Shown: positions 10,437 to 23,300 of the stretch, piece by piece | Layout: every line of letters starts with the position of its first letter | Numbering within the stretch: position 1 is the first letter of the stretch | Source: Pycnopodia helianthoides | Lineage: Eukaryota > Echinodermata > Asteroidea > Forcipulatida > Asteriidae | Direction of reading: 5' to 3' | Length of the DNA stretch: 64,000 bases | NCBI GenBank assembly: GCA_032158295.1 | Contig: CM063251.1 | Coordinates: forward strand, 10,827,016 to 10,891,015 | Program-made: the position numbers and the translations under genes | The notes under the pieces: model-generated | What the model was told of the DNA's origin: nothing | The model's input: only the letters and a program-made list of their open reading frames with translations | Databases searched by the model: none

Positions 10437-13400
10437 TTACTTTAATGATTACAAATGGCACCAAAGTTAAAACATTATATCTAAGTACAATATGTCTGGT
10501 TCTTGTAAGTTTATTTACAGTTCTATATAAATTGCGATGCATAGCGGAGATTGCGTCAAACCCCTGAGCGAATGGTTTCAACTACAAACTAAGTGGCAGT
10601 TAGCTGCTTATTGCTCTAAGACATTGCTGCATTTTTTAAGTGTACTTTTGACAGTCTAACTTGTCAGTTCTTGGAGAAGTAACATCTTGTGGTAAAAAGG
10701 CTTGGAAATTCCCCCATCCCCACCCCCCCCCCAACACACACCTCCCACCATTATTCCCAGATTACCCTAATGTTATGACATCAGCCAAACTCTGACCCAG
10801 CGAGCAAGTTAACTGATTCAATCAAAACAAAAATTGTGGTTAATGCTATAAAATATGGGTGCTCTTCGTTATAAAGCCACATGCAGGAACCTTACTTAAA
10901 AGATCCATTCACTAATCAGTCATCAGAAAAAGAGACACTCACATATCATCTCATCAGTGCCGAAACACAGTATTTCAAATGTGACTGTGCATTAATGCTG
11001 TAGATACAGTATCTTGCATGAAAAATGCTCCATGCAATGTTAGGTCTTAGAGCCTATTGGCTTTGTGTATAGACCATGTTACATTTGTTTACAGAGTGGT
11101 GACCTCGTACATTATAATGCTATTCCTGACGGGCAAGATGCTACACAGGGTCAATGGGAAAATTTATATTTTGTGTCATAATTTTCACATAAATTCAAAA
11201 ATTTCAAAAGCAACAGCTGTACAGCTTTTGAGATGTCCCCCCTTTCTTCATATCAAAAGTTGAGGAAAATCAGACATTGCGATCTCCATAAAACATAAGA
11301 TTTGCTGTATTCTTCCATTGAGCTGTGTACAAATGTGCCCGCCGGAAGTCCAGGCTCTGTGGCTCTTTTGTAAACATGTGATGTCACAGGTCACATCGTC
11401 TATACATCTAGTGTATTGTAAGTGAGATACAACGTTTTGACACTCAAACTCTAATTGCTATTTTAGGAGATCAACGTTTTTGCACTGATATCATTTACAA
11501 CGTGGCTTTGTGACTGATATTCTTTGAGGTAAAACTTCACATGCTGAGCAATTTAATGTTAGCAATTCTACATTAGACCCATGTCTTGAATACCAAAATG
11601 TAATGGGAAATAGTTAACCTACAAACCCAAGTAAGGGCTCAAAAGACGGCTCAGGAATGAACTTCTAACTTGTTCGATATGAAGGAAACTTAACTTCAAG
11701 TAAACAGACTTTTTTTTGTGAGGAAGAGAGACTTTTCATGTGGTTTTTCGCGGCAATAATAACCGAAAAAGGACACAGAAAATGTGCAATACTGTTCACT
11801 GAATCGTTTCTAATAATATAAGCTTACAGGTAACCTGAGGTGTTTGTTTTATTCCTGACACAACAAAGTCCTAGAGATTCTTTTTGTTTTAAAAACTGAA
11901 TGGGGGTAATGCTGTGTATATTAACATAAGCTTGCTGAATTAAATGAACTCATGATACCAAGACTTAAAAATACCAACAAACAAAAAGCTAAATTAACCA
12001 ACAGCATAAGATGCAATCAACAAACAATCACATGGGCTTTTCTTGTGTTACTCAAGTTTCTTGGTATGATTTGATTGATTCCGTTTGGAATAAAAAAACC
12101 AAGCAAAACGACAGATACTTTTGCCGGTCAGTTTCTAGTCTAGTCTATATATACAATGAAATGCACAAGATCAATTATGACTTGGCACTATGGTGCTTTT
12201 TTAGCTCACAAAATAATGCATCACTTGAGCTACTTTCTAAAGGGAATCAAGTCACCCAGAAAATAACAAAAACTTGTGTGTAAGATAACGGGAGTAACAC
12301 TAAAAAAGCTGCCCATAATTATCAAAATACAATATTTACATCCGATTCTATACAACGGCATGATTGGGTTAAAAATCTTACAGCAGAACTAGCGGCTTAT
12401 GAACATTGCTTGGACTGTTATTGCAAGTAGCTTCATCTTGTTTAGTGTTCATTCAACACATCTTAAATCCACCCTGACTAAAAGGTTGGAGGTAGTTTAT
12501 TTCAGTGTAAGGACACCGTGAAATTGAAACCGGATTACACCTGAATCAAGTTGTAACACGGACAGACTATTAATGGCTTTTGGGTTAAAACTTAAAACAA
12601 ATTTTGAAACGGCTGTCCGAAAAAGGAAAACAAAACTAGTGACGTTATTCGTCAGCACCCCTAACTTTGTGAATACAAACTGCTTTTAAATTCAATTCAA
12701 CACGATTTGCTGTGAGAATTCAATATGACAATAATGATCACAGCACATTAAAGTTATGCAATGCTGATGTAGTTTAAAAAAGGGCAAAAGAACAATACAT
12801 CTTAAAAACTTAGTTCTTTTGATAATGAATGCCAATATTTCTCTAAACCTAACGTTGTATGCTTGTGATTTGTCAACTTGGTTTTTTCACTGATTTGAGC
12901 TACAAATGCTTGACGGTACTATTGCTGTCTGTTCTGTCCTTTTAACTGAGTTTTTTGGTAGCGCCTTTTTTAACTGCACATAAAATCTAAGCTCTACAGT
13001 GTTGTCACACCGCGCCTAACAAGACGATACTTTTTCCACGGTCTCTTGACACAGAGCTGTCACGCAGACAGTGAAAGATCCGGGCCCAAGTTCATGAAGC
13101 CGTTAAGCATAAAATCCTGCTAAGCAAACTTCTTTGCTAGGCAAAAAATGCATGGTGCACCAGTCGTATCAAATTAACTTTATGGCATATTGGCTGGTAC
13201 CCTGTTTCTGCTAAGTATGATTTGTCTGGGCTTAGCAAGTTTTAGTGCTTACAGGCTTTTACTGGCTCACCAAAGAAGTAAACATTTTACAGAGTGCCGT
13301 AAAATTCAGTGGTAAATAAGTATCGCCAAGAAATTGGGCCCGGTTTAACAAAATGCAAACCGATTAGTATTGACCAACCCATTTGCAGATGCCCTGTATC

Positions 13401-14301
13401 AGTGTTTTCCGCCATTATTGGGACGCAAATACGACCAGCATTCATTCGTTACGCATCACATGCATCAGCCAACTCACTTTTGAGTGCAGAGAAGCTGACC
13501 GTGCCATGGGAACACTGCCTTCTCTGCCCACTATATTCTGCCAAACCCATGCAGCTCAAGAGATCTTGCAGAGTTCAACGACAATGCACCGTGTGGACAA
13601 ATGGAACGCTACCCTCTGAACATTGCTTCGAAGACACGAAAGAAGAAGACGGCCATCTTCTGCCTACGATGCTCACGCAGCTGTACGAAGCTCCAGCATG
13701 AAGCGAGTAAAAGCCTAGTCATGATGCGTACCTGAGAGTAAATGCATTTCAATGATGGCAGAAACCAATAGTACAGAATGTATGACAATGACCTAAAATG
13801 GATTGGTTCATAAGTGTTTACACTATTGTGAATGACTCTGTCATTTTTTTCCTCAACAATTAAACTTGTTTATATGTAAAAAAAAAAAACGTTAAGCTGC
13901 TCTGTAAAACTGTGCCTTGGTAAGAGCTGGTACTCATCAAGAACTGTCTAGAGACCATGCTTGTTTGTCCATCTTTGCACATGTTTACCAGTCAACGCTC
14001 AATTGTTTATCAAAACCTTCCCAATAACCATGCGAACTGTTTCAGATTATTTCCTTGATGTGTTGTCGTTCAAATGCAAATCTGATTCGTTCTACATACG
14101 CACGTCAGCTTTCTTTCGTTTTTCTTTGCCTATATATACTGCATTTTTGTTTTCTTTGCACTACATGGTTTTAGTTTAATATTTTTGCATAGCAAATAAT
14201 ACTAGCGGCCAATACTGTACGATCTAATTGCATTGTCATGATTCATAACCTATGCAAGCTATTAACGCTTTTAACCTTTACATCAATGCCTCCACGCAAC
14301 T
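10437..14301. other. KIF23 3' flank, possibly long 3' UTR
   Basis: AT-rich DNA without a convincing ORF. It contains the inverted copy of the GTATAGAC MITE (11067-11405) and a degenerate relative of the CATAGAGCTGC element (about 13084-13250). Whether it is transcribed as 3' UTR depends on which poly(A) signal is used (14175-14180 or 10426-10436). Confidence 0.4.
11067..11405. mobile_element. MITE-like element, inverted copy of the 1910-2238 family
   Basis: Near full-length match to the reverse complement of 1910-2238 and 18544-18883, with ends GTATAGACCATG and CACATCGTCTATAC. Lies downstream of the KIF23 stop. Confidence 0.85.
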
Positions 14302-17300
14302 TCACTTCTTGGCTTTCCTGTAACAAAATAAAGAAGAGGGTGAAAATCAATTAAAGAGTACATTGGAACACAAAAAAAACCAGCTACAAATCAAACAATT
14401 GACCAATCAGCACGCAGCATCTGAAGCTCGAAGCTGATTTGAAAAGAAATCAAACAGGAACAACATTTTCAGCGTCATTTAAAAATGTAAAACCCTTTCT
14501 TAAACGAGCTTGGAGGCGAAAGAAGCTTTTGCCGACAACTGTGGGTGCATTTCACTTCAAGAGGCAGTTCTTACTACAAGGAATCTTCCGGAGTCCATCA
14601 GAATCCAACAGTATTTGGAAAATCAAAACCCAAATCTGTAGACACTGGTGAAATCAGTTTGCTGGGCATCATGCAAAGCACGCTTAGTATGGCTACATGT
14701 ACATAGCTTTAGGTTCTCTAGCCAATAAGTTTAAGCAAAATCTTGACAATTCACAAACAAGGGTGAGAATCATTGCTAACAAAAAGGTTCAGAAACTAGG
14801 AGCCAAATTTTAGGAACTATTTTGGAATAATGGCATTTCCACATTTTAGTAACCCCTAGAGTTATAGATTTCAAGGCGCTTCTGGAAACAGTATCCTCAG
14901 CACTAGAGAAGTGCAGATCAAAGAGAATAATTGTTTTATATCTGAAGAAAATAACTGCTACTTTTTTTCACAGCCAGACATTCAACAAATCTGAATTCAG
15001 ATATAAGTCTGAAATTTCTCACTTGATTTCAGTCACATCAGTCATGATTTAACCCTTGGGGAAAAAAGTAGGACAAATAGTAGCCGGACATGTAATAATG
15101 AAACAATAAAATATTTCTCTATAGCGCATAAAGCGGAGGCATCAATGCGCTTTACAAAGCATAACTAGCCATAATCGACAAAATACATTAAAAATGTGAC
15201 ATTAGGAAGCAAGTTACAAACCAACTACTACAGAACCAATGAAAATGTACATCGTATTGGCTTTTATAAATACTTTTCATGCAATTTAATTACTTTTTGC
15301 TGACCTTACTGGGGCAAAGAAAACCACCAAAACAACCAGGCTAAAATAGGCAGAATATTATGCCTGTTACACGTACTAAACCTACAGTTGATTTGCCTGG
15401 GCTCAATTTCACAAGCACTACAGCCCCTTTTTGAAACCATGGCTTGGGCTTAGGCTCCGTCAAATATTTAGAAGACGTGCGCTTTCCTTACCGGGGGTTC
15501 ATCAAGCTAACAGGTCCCAAGACGGATCCCAAACGCAAGCCATGGCTTTAAAAAGAGCCTAAAGATTCATCTTAAGATGATTTGACAGTATCGCCATAGT
15601 GGTTTGGTGCGACATCACACACTCTGCTTAGCAGTTAAGTGCGGCAGCATCGACTGTGCAGCATTCAGTCCCACACGAGTTGAGTAAAAAGTGCTGTTGT
15701 TTTTTAAAGGCTCGAGGACTTTAGCACAATTTGGTTTCAAAGACATGTGGCGTCACATGTTAGTTTGCATGCAGGAGAATGAGGCATGGCCCTACCTTGA
15801 ATTCCCTCTAAATCCAGCAATATTTGGAAATCAAAAAATAAATCACAGTGAGTGTCATAGGGTCTCTAATGGTCCTATAAACTGGAATTTTTTCCAGTTT
15901 AAACTATAAAACCTGCAAGTTTTTTCAATATTACAGGAGGTTTACATCAGTCACACACAAAAACACCACACACATATAAACTAGGGGTGAAACCCCATAC
16001 CTAAAGGGGACATATTTATGACGTAGACATAGGAACATGCCGTAGGTTGGAGCAATACGTGTCCATGTAATACAACACGCCAACCAGCCTTTGAACTTCA
16101 TGCGCTTAGTTTTTTTGGACAAATTATTGATATTTGACTTTTGCTATATGGAAAATGCCATCAAGATGTATTGTTGCTGGTTGCAACACTACTGAAGATG
16201 GTGTTAGTCTGCACAGATTCCCAACGGATCTGAGATACCGACATATTGGGATGACTGCAGTGAAACATACCAGGGCCAATTGGTCATGAATGTGCATTGT
16301 CACTGTGTGTGCATTGTCATTCGGTTCCTAGGTCAAAAGCGCATCACCAGTCGATATCAAGATGAATACAAATTTTGAGGGATAAATTTAAGGGTAATTA
16401 CTCATCCAAATTTGTAAAAATAGTAAGTTGTGTTTTATTAATATCAAAACAAATGTTACGCCCCAAAAAGTAAAACACATTTAAAATAATGCACGTTAAA
16501 TTTTCTGTTAAATATCTAATATGATGACCTAAGATAGCTGTTTTTGTAATGACTTTTTGATTCAATCTGTGTGTACTTACTTGTTAGGGACAATGTGTAC
16601 AGCGGCAGGGTCTGCATTGCCCGGTCTACCCTCGTATCCAACTGCACACTGTAAAAAATAAGCACAACAAATAGAATTGAGTTAAGCCAATTCAAAATTG
16701 GGCCATCGCTAAACTATGAGGACTACAAAGGATTGTGAGTGAAGATCCATTCGGTTTTTGCCAAACATCCATGTGAGTAAACTTTGCTACCAGTCATTGT
16801 GACTTTGAGGAGTGTTTGATTAGGCAAAGTAAAAAATAAAACATGTTAAGCCTCCTGCCTTTTTGAAAAAAAAGGAAGGAGGCTGGCCTTTTTATTTTTT
16901 TTAAATGGCCACTTGACACATTTTTTCAAGACTACCGGCCGGGCTATTTTTCAAGATGCATGTTTCTAGCTTTTTTCTGTGTGTTTTTTTGGTGTGCTAA
17001 AGTCTAAAAACACAATCTTATTTATTTAAAAAAAAATTTTTTGTCAGAGTTAGTAAAAATTTATCCTTAAAAGAAAGACAGAGAAAATAAAAGGAGGCGG
17101 CCTCTGAAAAGGAGGCGGGCGGGGACGCTCAACATGGTTGTTTTTTGTTTTTGAAAAAAAGAAGAAGACAAATTCAGTCTGTCAACCTGATGCGTGTGTT
17201 GGTAAGGGTGAGAGTCATTGCCGACACAAAGAGCAGAAACTATGCTGCAAATTGGAGGGGTTATGTTGAAATGATGGCATTACCCCTCCTACTCTCAGTG

Positions 17301-20300
17301 ACTCTTGGCAACATTTTCCAGTGAGTTGACCAACCATTTGAAACCATTCGACTGCCAAGGTTGTGTACGGTGGCACAACTGCCTACAGAACTACATGTAA
17401 CTGTGTACTGTGTACACGCATTCCCTCATGGTATCATATTGCAGGCTGGCATAGTTTATCTATCATTCAAAACCACAGTGAATGGTATTGAATGGTCAGA
17501 CAGCAAGAGGGTTAAGGAGCTTCAGGTGACAGAATCCTCAGCGGTGGAGGAGTAGATTAAACAGCATGACTTCTTTAAACATGGAGAAAATAACAGCTAC
17601 TTTTTCTTCCACAAGGTAGACATAAAACAGTCTGATGATATCAGATAAAATCTGAAAATTGATGATTCCTGGCCAAGTTTGCGCAAGAACTATCGCTGAC
17701 AATGGTTTGACCAAGTGCTAGATGACTGTTTGGAACCAGCTTATTGTGCCTCATTGCATCACTGGTAATCAATAGCTGTTTTTTTAAGTACCTTGCAGTT
17801 ATCAGAAATCGTGATTGCGCTCTTTTGCAACAACATTTCTCAATTAATTAACTTATTTTAATAAGCTGTTTGCCATAAATTTGGGGTAGTGTTTGCCCAC
17901 AATCGTCTGAGACACATGTCACTACTTGTGACATATGCTAGTAAAGGCTATTGAGCAATTATTGTCCATGTCACTTTCATCTTTGAAATAAAAAAAATAA
18001 AAAAAACCCATCCAAAACCGTAAACAAACCTCCACCCCCTTTTTCTCATAGTCACGTTGACATGACTAGAGTCGTTCGCCTTTCAACTTCAGTGCGCATG
18101 CGTACATGACAAAGCAAAAACTAGTTAAAGATTGGCCCTTGATCAAACTTGCAACAAAGGGCAACACCTTTGCAAAAGAATGCTTCAGTGCTTGGACACT
18201 AGGTTTCAGTAATCAAGATTGTAATCTGTTCTTACCCTGGTCTCAACATCCGTCCAGTCTCCGCTGTCAAGTTCCTCCTCTGCGGGACGCTTGCGATCCC
18301 TGGGGCTGGTAGAGCGCTGTCTTTCAATCTTCAATTTCTCAATGTCTGTGAATTGCACGGATCGACCACCTCCACGTGTCTGCAGGACCTCAGCCTTCAA
18401 CAAACCAATAAGATGAAAACTAAATATCGGTATAATGTGATCTGTATCAACTGTAACTCAAACTTTCACTGAGGATTTAGTAAGCTCATTGAATGTTACT
18501 TACTAGCTGCTTCCTCACACTGTCCATATTTTCAATATCTATAATAGACGACGTGACCTGTGACATCACATGTTTACAAAAGAGCCACAGAGCCTGGACT
18601 TCTGGCGGGCACATTTGTACACAGCTCAACGGAAGAAAACAATAAATCTTATGTTTTATGGAGATCGCACTGTCTGATTTTCCTCAACTTTTGATATGAA
18701 GAAAGGGGGGACATCTCAAAAGCTGTACAGCTGTTGCTTTTGTAAAATTTTGATTTTATGTGAAAGTTATGACACAAAATACTAAATTTCCCATTGAGCC
18801 TGTGTTGCATCTTGCCCGTCAGGATTAGCATTATAATGTACGAGGTCACCACTCTGTAAACAAATGTAACATGGTCTATAGACCAATCTTTGTTAGCCCG
18901 TATGTGCAAGTGCTGCGTGCAGTGCCGCCATTGCTGGGCTGCTGGCAGCTCAAGGTTTTGTACACAAGAGGTGAGTAAACCGTTGTCTTTTGAACTTTCC
19001 CTGACAGGACAGCATAACTTAACAAAGTAGAACACAATGACCATAAATATTTGCAACTAAACAGAACCTAAATCCTGCAAATGGCACAGACATTAGATGA
19101 GTTTAACTTGGGTGTGACACGGAAACTGCAGGTTTAATGCTTTACATCAGCAAGGTATTTTGGGGTCAGAATTCAGTATTCACTTTATGTTCAGAAGCAA
19201 ATATATAATAATATGTTCTACATCATTATGTCAGGCTGTCCTGTCACGGAAATGTGTAAATCAGGATGTCCAGGCTCAATAGCTCTTTTATAAATATGAT
19301 GTCATAAGTCACATGGTCTACAAAGACCACTCTTTACCAGGGCCCAATTTCATAGAGCTGCTTAAGCACAAAAAGTAGCTAAGCACAACAAAATGAAGCT
19401 TACCAGAATAAGGTTACCATCCAAAACACCATGTCACTTGTACAATTTGTTACTGGTATCCTGCAAATTTCTGCTTAAAATAATGTGCTTCTTATTGAAA
19501 TCAGAGTGGCTCCTACTCCCAGACCCCCTCACCTTGTACAGTTTGGTCTCTACTTCACCCTTGGAGTCCTCTTCTTGATGGGTCAGCATGTAATTCTCTG
19601 TGCCTTTAAGGTCTTTGACCGTTGGCATGGTAACAGTTCGCTTCTTCTTCAGTCCAGCTGGCTGGAGCACAGTTTCTGTTCAACAAATCAAAAATTAAAA
19701 CAACAATTTGTCTCATCATTCTTGGTGACTTTTTTCCCTCTTTTTCTTGAGCCAGGAGACATTAGAAAGCTCAACACAGTACCCAGAGGATTGTGGTAAC
19801 CTTCTCTGTAGCTAAACATTGTTAATAATAATATGCAGTTCTTATATAGAGCTTTATCACACCCGAGGGCGTCTCAAAGCGCTCATTATTTTTTCGACAA
19901 GGTATGCAGAGCTATGTTTGAAATGTAGAACCCATTTTTTCACATAGCACCATGTAATGGTTTACAAGGTGCTGTGGCCCAACCATACCAGAAAACACCA
20001 GGGTGACCCCCTTTCTCTTAACGATAAGAGGGACCTATGGCTTTACATCCCATTTGAAGGAAACAATAATCTATGCATTGTTTGTTTTTGGACACGAGTG
20101 TCAAGACCAGGAATCGGACCCACACTCTGCTGATCAGAAACACCAGAGCTCGAAACCAGTAAGCTTGACCGCTCGGCCACGACACACCAATATTCAAGTA
20201 TCCGAATCAAGCCACTTCGGCTACAGCATCAGTTAAGAATAAGACTTTCCAGTGATCTGGCTATAGCCAGAGACGAATTCAGACACTACCTTACTTCACC

Positions 20301-23300
20301 AAATCTGAGTTAGTTCATGACAGAGCTATATATATTGACCAGGGTGCTATATTTTGCCCTGTGTGTTGAAGCCTTGTGGGCACATCAATGTTTGTTTACA
20401 AACCTATGTAAATGCTTGATATTGTGTACAGCTGTTTGCAGGGCCCAATTTTATAGAGCTGCTTAAGCACAACAATTTAGCACCAAACTATTTTGCTTAC
20501 TGAAAAACGTTTACCAATCAAAATATTTTGTGTGTGCACAGTTTGTGACAGCAATATTTTCTGCTTAAGCAGCCCTAAGAAACTGTGCCCATACCACTAC
20601 TTTCATTCTGTCTATCTGGACTTTCAGTTGACAGATTCTAAAATTGAACACATAATCAGTACATGTGCATTCTTTTGTGCACGTGATGCGAACGTGCATA
20701 AGCACATACCTAAGTTTTAACACGAATGCAAGGTCTCTGTAAAATAAATTTGTTCCTCAGTCATGCACAAGCATCAAACATGTCCTTCGAATGTGCGCAT
20801 GTGGAATAAAGTCAAGTGTCCAAATGTACCCAGCCGAGTTGTCTAATATGAAATGACAAGAGCCAACTAGACAAACTTGAACACCCACCGGTTTCGATTG
20901 TGGACATTGGCTTGTGATCTACCCATGCAATGGATGTTAAATGACAAGAGCCAACTAGACAAACTTGAACACCCACCGGTTTCGATTGTGGACATTGGCT
21001 TGTGGTCTACCCATGCATTGGATGTTAAATGACAAGAGCCAAATAGACAAACTTGAACACCCACCGGTTTCGATTGTGGACATTGGCTTGTGGTCTACCC
21101 ATGCATTGGATGTTGACCGTGACCGACGATGCCTCAGCTTGACCGGCGGCTGCGTCATCCTGGGAGGCGGGGACCGGGTGCGATTCAGGACCGCCTTAAC
21201 CTTCTTGGCATTCTCCTCGCGCTCCTGACGAGCGCAGACTATCTGCTTCAGCTGGCGCAACTTCTCATCCTTCACCCAGATCTTAGTCTGCATCTCCATC
21301 TGGGTTGCCTTTACTCGCTTCTCCTGCAGTGGAAATTATTGAAACAGTAACAACTATCCTTCTTAAGATTCAAGAATAACGATGGGAATAAGAAGGGTCA
21401 GCTTTCAACTTACAGATGCTCTGTCTGCACTTTATTCCCCTTAAAAGTATCAGGCAATTTTAAGAGTTCATTACTTTCAAAGTCAAATGAATGTCTTTCA
21501 TTATGCTACCTTCGTCAGCAAATTATCTAATTTCTAACGGTTAAATTTTTAAATTGATTTAGTTGCTAGAGATCACTGGTACGTGTTTCGCCAATGTAAT
21601 AATGCAAACAATTATGGAACATATCGTAAAACAGCAATTACGTTACGCGCAAGTTTGAAATTGTCAAAACCTTGTTACTCGCTTGAAACTGCCCGGATGT
21701 ACACACGAGCAAGTATGCGCCGAGATACCATGTTTTTGCATGGAGCATTTTCATGCGAGATAAAACAATGTTGCCTTGAAGTCTTTGCACTGACATGACT
21801 ACATTGTGTATGAAAGGACATCATGAGCGCCTGATCCATTCAGACCTGTTACTTTAACCCAGTACGATCTGGTTTGATCCGGTTCAATCTAGTCTTGACC
21901 GGTAGACTTGACTTACACATTCCCTCTCCCATTTGAGTTTCTCGCTTCCAGCCACGCCCCTCAGTGCCTGTCTCAGCTTATCTTTCTCCTGTTGTTCCTT
22001 CCTGATTCTTTCTTTCTCAGAGTGGAGCTACCAGGAGGAATGAACAAAGGTGTCACATTCAAATAACAAATATTATACATATTACACAATATTGGATGCA
22101 TATGAGTGCATTGTCGCAGAGCATATTCAGAAGGTGAAATGCGGTTAATTTCATTTCACGGACCTACGTGAAACGGAAAAGCCATATTTCACTGAGTGAT
22201 CATACTCTGGGCCAATGCACGAACAAAATGCATTTAATATGTATTTTATATATAACTCACATAAATCCTTGTTGTTTTACAAAATTTCCACAATAAACAC
22301 AAAATTGAAACTCAGCCACCCCACTCTGAATTAAAAAAAAAAAAAAAAAGAAGTTTGCACACCATGGTTGACTTTATGTGGACACCAACCTTATCCGCCA
22401 TGACACAACCTTGCCTCAATTGGAAAAATGGGTGGAGAATGGCTGCAATGCATCCCATAATTATTGGACTCCTATATTAAATTTTGGAGCGTCGCGGCAG
22501 TATACTTGGCAAAATAAAAGGTGACACACAACGCATGTTCCATCAATCAAATGACAAGGATCTGTTTGCGTGTGGTTATACTCGCTTCCACCACTTCATG
22601 CCTCGGTTGATCAGGATTATGCTACAATAAATTCAAACCATGGCAAGTTCATGCAATCACAAATGTCCTGGAAGGTACAGTTTACATTTAAGAACAATTT
22701 TTTTTGTAACTTCCACAAGCATGTCTTGAATAATTCAATAATTGATTAGCACTGCGAAACGGTTAAGGTAATCTTGGCTTTAACGCTTTGCACTGCCTTT
22801 GGCCACGCTGGATATACGCTATCCAAGAATGCCCTGCGTACTTTGCTTAAAGGCTAGTTGTTTCAGGGGTTAAATCTCACAAAGGAAGACTGCAATAGGC
22901 AACAAAATGCCATGTTACTTTCTGTTAGGGGAATTTCTCCCTCCACCACTGTCCCCTTTAATTGTACTTTGACTTACCTCTGTTTCCAGTTCCCTCTTTG
23001 AATATTCATAAGCTGTCTGGGTCTTCTGCAGCATCCCATTCTCTTGCTCCAGGTTGCGGATCTTCTTCTCAAAGCGCAGCGTGTTCTTGTCCTTGGATGT
23101 GAGTTTCATCTGGAGATCGCTGTTATGCTGCTTCAGTGTCTCCAGCTCACGCTCCATGTCCATCAGCTTAGCACGGAAGATGCCCTCTGTAAAACGAGAC
23201 AACAAGAGAATGTAATATGTGACCCACTCTGTACAAAATGAGTCAGATGTTGACAATTTAAAGAATTGGATTATATACATGGCTGGAAAGAACATCAACA

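Noticed and set aside
20867..21064. Extra KIF23 coding sequence ([15 protein letters not shown] repeats in frame)
   Set aside because: The unit is 88 bp, so the repeated peptide is not kept in one frame across copies without passing intron sequence; the exon-phase match to exon 21 works with the donor at 21059-21064.
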